From: Bacteroidaceae bacterium
GTDB lineage: Bacteria > Bacteroidota > Bacteroidia > Bacteroidales > Bacteroidaceae
Assembly (NCBI GenBank): GCA_017472635.1
Contig: JAFUPU010000091.1
Span: 1 to 38,654 of the forward strand
DNA length: 38,654 nt
Direction: 5' to 3'
The stretch's first letter is position 1, and every line of letters starts with the position of its first letter. Made by a program: the position numbers and the translations under genes. The notes under the pieces were generated by a model. That model was not told where the DNA came from and searched no databases. It saw nothing but the letters and a program-made list of their open reading frames with translations. Below are positions 33,723 to 38,654 of this stretch, piece by piece.

Positions 33723-34295
33723 TCAGATTGCCAAGTGTTCGTACAAGATACGACACCCGATGGCAAGCAAAATCAAGCCACCAATCGGCTCGACGGGAAA
33801 ACGGAAACGACGCCCGAAGACTACACCTATGCCATAGCCCACCAGCGACATTACCAACGAAACAAGCCCTATGATGACTACCGGAGCCGAAACTTGCTCC
33901 CAAGTGGTCATGCCCACACAAGTGAATGAGATACCTACCGCCAAGGCGTCAATGCTGGTTGCCACCGCCAATGCCAACATCACCGAAAGGCGTGTCGGGT
34001 CAAAGTGGTGTTGGTTGTCATCGCCTTTCATCCCCTCGAAAATCATCTGTCCGCCGACGAAAGAGAGCAAGCCAAAGGCAATCCAATGGTCGAACTGCTC
34101 AATCAGGTTATAGAAGTAAGAGGTGCCCAACCACCCGAACAAAGGCATCACACCTTGAAACAAGCCAAACAACACCGACATGGTCAACCACGTAGCCACC
34201 CGCACGCGTTGTTGCATAATGCCTGTAGCCACCGCCACAGTGAAACAATCCATCGCCAGGCTGAAAGCCAAAAACCAAACCTCAAGTTGTGTCAT
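33723..34295 (-). CDS. mntP: Manganese efflux pump MntP
   Basis: 190 residues with six membrane helices arranged as two related halves of three. Each half has the acidic motif that binds the ion: LAMDCFTVAVATG near residue 13 and TSIDALAVGISFTC in the second half. MntP exports Mn2+ and protects against manganese overload. In other phyla it is often controlled by the yybP-ykoY riboswitch. Here only 37 nt separate it from the upstream gene, so no riboswitch is possible directly before it. It lies within the DUF4199-to-apbE run. Confidence 0.94.
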   Translation of the reverse strand: MTQLEVWFLAFSLAMDCFTVAVATGIMQQRVRVATWLTMSVLFGLFQGVMPLFGWLGTSYFYNLIEQFDHWIAFGLLSFVGGQMIFEGMKGDDNQHHFDPTRLSVMLALAVATSIDALAVGISFTCVGMTTWEQVSAPVVIIGLVSLVMSLVGYGIGVVFGRRFRFPVEPIGGLILLAIGCRILYEHLAI

Positions 34296-34332
34296 ATTCG
34301 ATAATTCTTATTTTCTTAATCTGGCAAGTTTT

Positions 34333-35031
34333 TCACCGCCCCTTCCAAGGGATACGGTAGATAAGATTGTAGGCAACTCCAAATTTTGTATTGTTATTTG
34401 CTCCGAAACCGGGAATGTACCAAGGGGCTGAGTTGGGATGGTCAGAAACCGAGATACGCATCTTGTACCGCAGGCTCCATCCCATCATAAGGTTTTTGCA
34501 CACGGTCACCTTCACACCTGCCAGAAGTTCTCCCCACAAGGCATTTCCGCTTACATCGGCAAACGCAAAGGGTGCCTCACCTCCCCACACGGGGTCTTTC
34601 AACGAAGGTCCCTCTACGTCATACGTAAAGTTTGTATATCCCAAGCGCACTCCGGCAAAGATGTAACCGGGCAAACGTTTCTTGTACTGCACATTGTAGT
34701 CCATACCCACCCTGAAGTAAGGTGCCGACGTGCGATAGTGCAATTCGCTGTCTTCATTGGTGGCATCGGTCTTTCCATATCCAATTTCCACCACAGGAAA
34801 GAAGCGATTCTTCAAGTTTACCTCCAACGCCACTTCAGCACTCATAAAGTCACTCCCGAAGAGGTAAGCCCCAGGTCCTACCAAGTCTGTCGAAACGGCA
34901 AACCCTTGAAACAGAGGTACCGTATCGGTTGGAACCGTCTCTTTCTTTGCAAATTTCTTCTCTTGTCCGTTTGCCGGCATACAGAAAAGGCACAAGCAAC
35001 TAACGAGCCACAGAAAAGTAGATTTTGACAT
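34333..35031 (-). CDS. DUF6048-like outer-membrane beta-barrel protein
   Basis: 232 residues with a signal peptide (about 1-22, ending PANGQ). The rest has alternating hydrophobic/polar strands and aromatic belts typical of a small beta-barrel: VALEVNLKNRFFPVVEIGYG, YFRVGMDYNVQYKKRLPGYI, FAGVRLGYTNF, and a C-terminal strand ending in NLIYRIPWKGR. It resembles the Bacteroidales DUF6048 family as I know it; function unknown. Its ATG lies inside the end of the upstream DUF6452 gene (32-nt overlap), which suggests translational coupling and a shared role at the outer membrane. Confidence 0.78.
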   Translation of the reverse strand: MSKSTFLWLVSCLCLFCMPANGQEKKFAKKETVPTDTVPLFQGFAVSTDLVGPGAYLFGSDFMSAEVALEVNLKNRFFPVVEIGYGKTDATNEDSELHYRTSAPYFRVGMDYNVQYKKRLPGYIFAGVRLGYTNFTYDVEGPSLKDPVWGGEAPFAFADVSGNALWGELLAGVKVTVCKNLMMGWSLRYKMRISVSDHPNSAPWYIPGFGANNNTKFGVAYNLIYRIPWKGR

Positions 35032-35593
35032 TGGTCTTCAAGTTATTGGTTACGTCTTTATTAACTATCTCCAGTGAATCTATCAAATGGCGGGTCGATT
35101 TCACATCTGTCAACTTGTAATGCATCACCGTACCGCAATCCATCGAAGTGAAATAGGGCAGGTTTTCATGCGTCACCCACAACGTGTCGCGCATTTGCGC
35201 ACTATAGCGCAGAAAGAAGGTATCTGTGGTTGCCGTGTACGAGAAAGGCACCTCCAGACCGGTAGCACCTGTCTTCCGGTTGAGGATAAGTTCCTCTTCC
35301 CGAGTCACCTGCAACACCAGATGATATCCCTTGTCGGCGGTGAGCGTGTCTATAGGGAACAAGCTGGTAAGTGTATCATACGCCCCCTCATACACATAAA
35401 GCGTGTCGCTGGTATAGAGAGGCGCTGTTACCGAAAGGGTATCTGCCAACGCCACCTGCTTGCCTGCCTCATCCACAAACATGAAGCTGCCATACGCCAC
35501 CGTGGTCAGGGCACAATCCTCCTCTTCGCATGCCTGCAGAAACCATCCTGCCATCCAACAGACACCTATCAATAGCCACATTTTTTTCATCAT
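35000..35593 (-). CDS. DUF6452-like lipoprotein
   Basis: 197 residues. The lipoprotein signal is MMKKMWLLIGVCWMAGWF, then LQAC with the lipidated Cys at residue 22, followed by the acidic EEEDC. The body is beta-strand-rich, with alternating Thr and aromatic residues, no enzyme motif, and an ending KTNVKIYFSVAR. It looks like the DUF6452 family, usually found directly before DUF6048 in Bacteroidales. Its ATG overlaps the GT2 stop codon by 4 nt (ATGA), and its own TAG lies 32 nt inside the next gene. That coupling implies coordinated output of lipoprotein and barrel. Confidence 0.78.
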   Translation of the reverse strand: MMKKMWLLIGVCWMAGWFLQACEEEDCALTTVAYGSFMFVDEAGKQVALADTLSVTAPLYTSDTLYVYEGAYDTLTSLFPIDTLTADKGYHLVLQVTREEELILNRKTGATGLEVPFSYTATTDTFFLRYSAQMRDTLWVTHENLPYFTSMDCGTVMHYKLTDVKSTRHLIDSLEIVNKDVTNNLKTNVKIYFSVAR

Positions 35594-36564
35594 ATCTCTT
35601 TCTCTATATGATATTTGTTACGCTCTTGTGAGTTGCGGCTTATCAGTTCTGCCAAGAAACCGGTGAGGAACAGTTGGGTACCCAGCATCATTGCCGTCAG
35701 TGCCAGATAGAAATAGGGTGAATCGGTAACCAACCGGTAAGGCAAGCCCATCGCCATCGCATAGAGTTTGTTTCCTCCTACAACCAGGCAAGCCAAGAAA
35801 CCAAGCAAAAACATCACCGACCCCAACAGACCGAAGATGTGCATCGGTTGCACACCAAAGCGGGAAAGGAACCACAACGAGAGCAAGTCGAGATAGCCGT
35901 TCACAAAGCGGCTCAAGCCAAACTTGGTCTTCCCATACTTGCGTGCCTGATGGCGCACCACCTTCTCGCCAATCCGCTTGAAGCCTGCCTCTTTGGCAAG
36001 GTAAGGGATATACCGGTGCATTTCGCCATACACTTCGATGTTTTTCACCACCTCGCACCGATAAGCTTTCAATCCGCAATTGAAGTCGTGCAGATTGTGG
36101 ATGCCCGACACCATACGCGCAGTTGCGTTAAACAACTTCGTGGGAATGGTTTTCGACAACGGGTCATACCGCTTCTGCTTCCACCCCGACACCAGGTCAT
36201 AGCCATCCTCTGTTATCATCCGGTAAAGTTCGGGTATTTCATCCGGACTGTCCTGCAGGTCAGCATCCATCGTGATGACCACCCGTCCGCGCACGCGCTC
36301 AAAACCACAATAAAGCGCGGGAGACTTGCCGTGATTCCGACGGAACTTGATACCTCTCACATGCAGAGACTTGCGTTGCAACTCCTCAATCACCTCCCAC
36401 GAACGGTCGGTGCTTCCGTCATTCACAAATATCACCTCATACGTAAATCCATTTGCCTGCATCACCCGCTCAATCCAAGCATACAGTTCGGGCAACGATT
36501 CGTCTTCGTTGTACAAGGGTACCACCACGCTGATGTCTATCAACTCTTCCTCTCTCTCTGTCAT
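35590..36564 (-). CDS. Family 2 glycosyltransferase, polyprenyl-phosphate sugar type
   Basis: 324 residues. An N-terminal GT-A domain (about 10-235) has VVVPLYNEDESLPELYAWI, VIFVNDGSTDRSWEVI and the metal/nucleotide-binding DADLQDSPDEIPELY. Two C-terminal membrane helices follow (about 240-310). This is the DPM1/ArnC/GtrB-like architecture of enzymes that load a sugar onto undecaprenyl phosphate at the cytosolic face of the inner membrane. Sugar and acceptor pathway are not readable. It follows DUF4199 (15-nt gap) and overlaps the DUF6452 gene by 4 nt. Confidence 0.93.
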   Translation of the reverse strand: MTEREEELIDISVVVPLYNEDESLPELYAWIERVMQANGFTYEVIFVNDGSTDRSWEVIEELQRKSLHVRGIKFRRNHGKSPALYCGFERVRGRVVITMDADLQDSPDEIPELYRMITEDGYDLVSGWKQKRYDPLSKTIPTKLFNATARMVSGIHNLHDFNCGLKAYRCEVVKNIEVYGEMHRYIPYLAKEAGFKRIGEKVVRHQARKYGKTKFGLSRFVNGYLDLLSLWFLSRFGVQPMHIFGLLGSVMFLLGFLACLVVGGNKLYAMAMGLPYRLVTDSPYFYLALTAMMLGTQLFLTGFLAELISRNSQERNKYHIEKEI

Positions 36565-36579
36565 ATCTGTTTATACTGA

Positions 36580-37137
36580 TTAGTTTGTTTTTTCTTCTTT
36601 ACGTCCGGTCAGCGACACTATCAAAGCTGTAGGCAAAGCCAACCACATCCCATAAAATACATTGTTTGAAATGAGCTGAACCGTCAGTTGGATAGGCGAC
36701 AATGCCGCCACCATATCCACCGCCTGCCGATAGGTTTCAAACGAAGTTGCCAGTTCGGGCGAAGTTGCCGAGAAGTTCTCTATCACCCGCAGATAGGTAT
36801 CTACCAGGCGCCCCTCGTCAATATAAGCAAAATAGATGTAATGCCCAACGGCAGCTATCAGGGCTGCAAACACATAGAGCAATACACAAAAAGCCCATGC
36901 CTGCCACAAGCCGACACGCCCACCGGGACAACAACGGTCACGGTATTGACGCGCCATATAGTAGCATACAAAAGGGACAGCTATCGTCAGCACCACAAAC
37001 GCCAACGAAGCAACACCCGAACTGAAGATGAAGGGAACCAACATGAACTTCAATATCCAAAATCCACCCATCATACTCCCATAGTACATCGCCCAACTGA
37101 CGATGTGGGTCCCCTTGCTTACCTGTTTTTCTGTCAT
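36580..37137 (-). CDS. DUF4199-family membrane protein
   Basis: 185 residues from the ATG at 37137 (MTEKQVSKGTHIVSW). The open frame runs 40 codons further up, but a -7 promoter box at 37197-37204 places the transcription start near 37193, inside that extension. This supports the shorter form. There are four predicted membrane helices (about 12-32, 35-58, 75-97 and a C-terminal one), with a non-membrane stretch of about 50 residues between the last two. It resembles DUF4199 proteins, which commonly precede this kind of GT2 gene in Bacteroidetes. Function unknown; an association with the glycosyltransferase is inferred from position. Confidence 0.83.
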   Translation of the reverse strand: MTEKQVSKGTHIVSWAMYYGSMMGGFWILKFMLVPFIFSSGVASLAFVVLTIAVPFVCYYMARQYRDRCCPGGRVGLWQAWAFCVLLYVFAALIAAVGHYIYFAYIDEGRLVDTYLRVIENFSATSPELATSFETYRQAVDMVAALSPIQLTVQLISNNVFYGMWLALPTALIVSLTGRKEEKTN

Positions 37138-37196
37138 TCTATATTTACTTTTTATTTTTAGGGGAGACAGACCCAATCTGCACCCCATAGAAAGTG

Positions 37197-37204
37197 CAAA
37201 AATA
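37197..37204 (-). promoter_or_regulatory. -7 box for the DUF4199-to-apbE run
   Basis: The minus strand reads TATTTTTG (TAnnTTTG), 59 nt before the chosen DUF4199 ATG. A TTTG about 22 nt further upstream may be the -33 element. It decides between the two possible DUF4199 starts. Confidence 0.6.
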
Positions 37205-37385
37205 CGACTTTTCATCCAAACAACCACAAAAAAGATTGATTTATAAGATACTTTCACCTAAAAACATCGTTCTTTTCACATACGAGACTCACTTTTTACA
37301 CGATTTTGAGCTGTTTTTTTAAAGACAATCTATAAAGAGACACCCAGCGGAAGGAGTTAAATATTGTAAAAAAGGAAAGCCATCT

Positions 37386-37417
37386 TTTGTTCATTTCAGA
37401 AAATAGAACTACTTTTG
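37386..37417 (+). promoter_or_regulatory. Complete Bacteroides promoter for the SRP RNA - tRNA-Thr transcript
   Basis: TTTG at 37386-37389 and TACTTTTG at 37410-37417 are separated by exactly 20 nt. The predicted start is near 37421, at the 5' edge of the SRP RNA candidate. No protein-coding gene follows on this strand. Confidence 0.78.
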
Positions 37418-37423
37418 CACCCG

Positions 37424-37527
37424 CAAAACGGGCAAGTCCTATACGGTCAGCTCCTTTCGAATCCTCCAGGGCTTGACCGCAGCAAAGGTAGAAGGTTGTA
37501 GCGACGCGATATAGCAAGCTTGTCCAC
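37424..37527 (+). ncRNA. ffs: Small signal recognition particle RNA (4.5S-like) candidate
   Basis: About 100 nt. SRP RNA with Ffh targets membrane and secreted proteins. The two ends pair as expected for a rod: GGGCAAG (37430-37436) with CTTGTCC (37519-37525), then CTATA with TATAG. The 3' half GCAGCAAAGGTAGA (from 37479) closely resembles the conserved GCAGCCAAGGCAGA of E. coli 4.5S RNA, followed by a GACGCG stretch and a TAGC near the end, also as in E. coli. The apical CCAGG ... GCAGCA matches the conserved Ffh-binding loop pattern. The apical loop itself (GCTTGACC) is not a GGAA tetraloop, which is the main doubt. A perfect promoter precedes it. Exact ends are uncertain by a few nucleotides. 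Confidence 0.72.
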
Positions 37528-37529
37528 CC

Positions 37530-37603
37530 GCCTCTTTAGCTCAGTTGGCCAGAGCACGTGATTTGTAATCTCGGGGTCGTTGGTTCGAATCCGACAAGAG
37601 GCT
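37530..37603 (+). tRNA. tRNA-Thr (anticodon TGT)
   Basis: A 74-nt cloverleaf: acceptor GCCTCTT / AAGAGGC with discriminator T, D-stem GCTC / GAGC, anticodon loop TTTGTAA with anticodon TGT, a 5-nt variable loop, and T-stem GTTGG / CCGAC with TTCGAAT. The anticodon stem CGTGA / TCTCG has a T-T mismatch at its middle pair. CCA is not encoded. It reads ACA and probably other ACN codons. It begins 4-5 nt after the SRP RNA candidate and is followed by a terminator, so both are likely processed from one transcript. Confidence 0.96.
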
Positions 37604-37617
37604 CAAAAAGAAACCAA

Positions 37618-37649
37618 GAGAGAGTGTCAAAAGCACTCTCTCTTTTTTT
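37618..37649 (+). terminator. Intrinsic terminator after tRNA-Thr
   Basis: GAGAGAGTG (37618-37626) pairs perfectly with CACTCTCTC (37634-37642), a 9-bp stem with a 7-nt loop, followed directly by seven T. Confidence 0.92.
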
Positions 37650-37786
37650 ATCCCCCCTCTTCAGCATCTTTTTTTAATCAGCCCCACACTGAAAAAGACG
37701 TTTCACCCCGCACATCCAACCGTCTTTTCAGCCATTCATTTCATCCCTACACCACCGAACAACCATTTCTTTATTCACCCCTTTCG

Positions 37787-37857
37787 TTTCACCTCTATCC
37801 GACTGTACTTCAGTTTTTTGTAGGTGAAAGGATACTGTTTCATCCTCTCTTCACTGG
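37787..37857 (+). repeat. Intergenic repeat, about 70 nt, copy A
   Basis: It begins TTTCACCT and has AGGTGAAA at 37822-37829, exactly 27 nt after the first arm, then GGATACTGTTTCATCCTC. It aligns by eye over most of its length with copy B (37881-37951) and with the reverse complement of copy C (38376-38446). It lies in the gene-free stretch 37650-38654. A plus-strand frame is open through it but shows no gene features. Confidence 0.65.
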
Positions 37858-37880
37858 AGTTTCTATTCTCACCTCCTCCC

Positions 37881-37951
37881 TTCATCTGTTTTCTACTGTT
37901 CTACAATCAGTTACGGTTGAAAGGAAGCTTTTCTCCTTACCCCCTTTCACC
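37881..37951 (+). repeat. Intergenic repeat, about 70 nt, copy B
   Basis: It shares with copies A and C the core CTGTTCTACAATCAGTTACG (37896-37915), then GGTTGAAAGGAAGCTTTTC, and ends in TTTCACC (37945-37951). Another TTTCACC follows exactly 22 nt later at 37967. The 5' arm is more diverged than in A and C. Confidence 0.6.
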
Positions 37952-38047
37952 TTCCCTTTTGTCCCTTTCACCTTTGCCTCTTCCTGTTTTCGAATTCTTT
38001 ACATCTTAGGAAAGCTAAAAATTAACCCTCCAAACTCATTCAAAAAT

Positions 38048-38166
38048 CTCTGGACACTTACTGAAAAAAGTATCCAGTGTTTTTCGATTTACGCTGGACA
38101 CTTATTTCAGTCCCCCTTGATACTTTTTTCAGTAAGTGTCCAGAGTTTTTCAGTAAGTGTCCAGAG
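38048..38166 (+). repeat. 21-nt tandem motif with inverted copy
   Basis: TTTTCAGTAAGTGTCCAGAG occurs at 38126-38145 and 38147-38166 (period 21) and, perfectly inverted over 20 nt, at 38048-38067. Between them are degenerate versions in both orientations (AGTATCCAGTG near 38070; CTGGACACTTA near 38094). The inverted pair could form a 20-bp stem with a 58-nt loop. A related sequence recurs at the right edge of the window (38633-38654). Confidence 0.78.
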
Positions 38167-38253
38167 TTATTGAGAACGTAATAAGACGGGAGAAAAATGC
38201 CTTACAGTGCCTGTTTTGAAAAATCTCACCAGAGATGGTTCTGGGGTTTATTG

Positions 38254-38347
38254 GTTGAATGCGCTTTGCGCGGTTGAATGGTTGAGAGGTTGAAAGTTGA
38301 GGAGTTGAGAGATTTGAAATAAATATGGTTCATCCGTGTCATCCGTG
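38254..38347 (+). repeat. Low-complexity GTTGA tract and CATCCGTG doublet
   Basis: Six GTTGA pentamers lie between 38254 and 38308 at irregular spacing. Two CATCCGTG copies follow, at 38331 and 38340, 9 nt apart. There is no coding signal. The rest of 37650-38654 holds only the repeats listed separately. Confidence 0.5.
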
Positions 38348-38375
38348 CCCCAAAAAGATTGAAGGGTTGATGGAA

Positions 38376-38446
38376 GGCGTGAAAGAAGAATGAAAGCATC
38401 TCCTTTCACCCGTAACAATTTGTAGTACAAAGCGGTATGGGTGAAA
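38376..38446 (-). repeat. Intergenic repeat, about 70 nt, copy C (inverted)
   Basis: Read on the minus strand it begins TTTCACCC (38446-38439). After 27 nt it has GGGTGAAA (38411-38404), then GGAGATGCTTTCATTC. This is the same layout and the same 27-nt interval as copy A, in the opposite orientation. Confidence 0.65.
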
Positions 38447-38528
38447 TGAAACGAACGGAATGAGGTGTTGTAAATACAAGAATGAGAGGAGTGGTAAGAC
38501 TATCAATTTTGTCGCAAACGGATATAAC

Positions 38529-38571
38529 AAATGTCTCATTCCACCCCTATCGGTCATAGAATGAGACATTT
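38529..38571. repeat. Perfect 13-bp hairpin
   Basis: AAATGTCTCATTC at 38529-38541 is the exact reverse complement of GAATGAGACATTT at 38559-38571, with a 17-nt loop. There is no T-run after the stem on either strand (the plus strand continues with A-rich sequence), so it is not a classic terminator. Confidence 0.7.
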
Positions 38572-38632
38572 ATAAAAAAACATGCTTTTCAAAGTGGATT
38601 GGATGCTTGAAACGTTCGGTTATATCCTCGAT

Positions 38633-38654
38633 ATTTTCAAAAATCTCCAGGACA
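38633..38654 (+). repeat. Partial copy of the 21-nt array motif at the window edge
   Basis: TTCAAAAATCTCCAGGACA at the right edge resembles TTCAAAAATCTCTGGACAC at 38039-38057. It suggests that a second copy of the array starts here and continues outside the window. Confidence 0.5.

Noticed and set aside
34296-34332. yybP-ykoY manganese riboswitch before mntP
   Set aside because: Only 37 nt separate mntP from the upstream gene, and no aptamer-like structure is seen.
37424-37527. T-box leader or a decayed second tRNA upstream of tRNA-Thr
   Set aside because: A TTCGAATCC string looks tRNA-like, but no cloverleaf forms and T-boxes precede protein genes; end pairing and the 4.5S-like segment fit SRP RNA better.
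37580-38173. 197-codon plus-strand frame after tRNA-Thr
   Set aside because: It begins inside the tRNA, crosses the terminator and repeat elements, and has a Phe/Ser/Pro-rich composition from pyrimidine-rich DNA; no domain is seen.
38529-38571. Intrinsic terminator
   Set aside because: The stem is perfect but no T-run follows on either strand, and no gene lies directly upstream in the window.

Overview
The window is a stretch of chromosome from a gut-type Bacteroidales bacterium, most likely Bacteroides or a close relative. The signs are the RprX/RprY two-component system, a GldB-like lipoprotein, Bacteroidales families such as DUF4861, DUF4847, DUF6048 and DUF6452, and a dozen upstream sites that match the Bacteroides -7 promoter element TAnnTTTG. 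Almost all genes are housekeeping or conserved core genes. No integrase, transposase, phage gene or CRISPR array was seen.

Layout. 1-2.95 kb (+): the 3' part of purA, a membrane zinc peptidase, then a degenerate 22-nt palindrome array followed by an orphan MIT_C-domain gene. 3.05-10.1 kb (-): an ECF sigma factor, then sua5-clc-fmt, a 43-aa membrane protein, and fabI-gldB-SAM methyltransferase. 10.3-16.4 kb (+): a DUF4861 protein, a HAD phosphatase and a LuxR-type regulator close together, then dsbD, then the cysteine desulfidase gene cyuA directly after a long terminator-like hairpin. 16.5-24.4 kb (-): a 21-nt palindrome array, metA with a U32 (RlhA-like) protein, rprX-rprY, and an EF-G-like GTPase cut short by an in-frame amber codon. 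24.6-25.8 kb (+): hemW. 25.8-31.8 kb (-): a tight six-gene run, crp - M3 peptidase - DUF4847 lipoprotein - dCMP deaminase - S41 protease - formyl-THF cyclo-ligase. 32.1-32.7 kb (+): marC. 32.7-37.1 kb (-): another six-gene run, DUF4199 - GT2 - DUF6452 - DUF6048 - mntP - apbE. 37.4-37.65 kb (+): a promoter, a small SRP RNA candidate, tRNA-Thr(UGU) and an intrinsic terminator, apparently one transcript. 37.65-38.65 kb holds no convincing gene but is dense in repeats.

The least explained structures are the gene-free repeat blocks at about 2.0-2.25, 16.53-16.61 and 37.7-38.65 kb. The first two are gap-free tandem arrays of 21- or 22-nt units, about two DNA helical turns, and four units in each carry a short palindrome at a fixed position. 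The third holds a 21-nt tandem motif that also occurs inverted, plus three copies of a longer repeat of about 70 nt. I cannot assign these to a named repeat family. Other points of interest are the two nonsense codons in otherwise conserved proteins (purA near the left edge, EF-G-like near its C-terminus), the orphan MIT_C protein, and the hairpin against the cyuA start codon. All family calls come from reading motifs by eye; no database search was possible.
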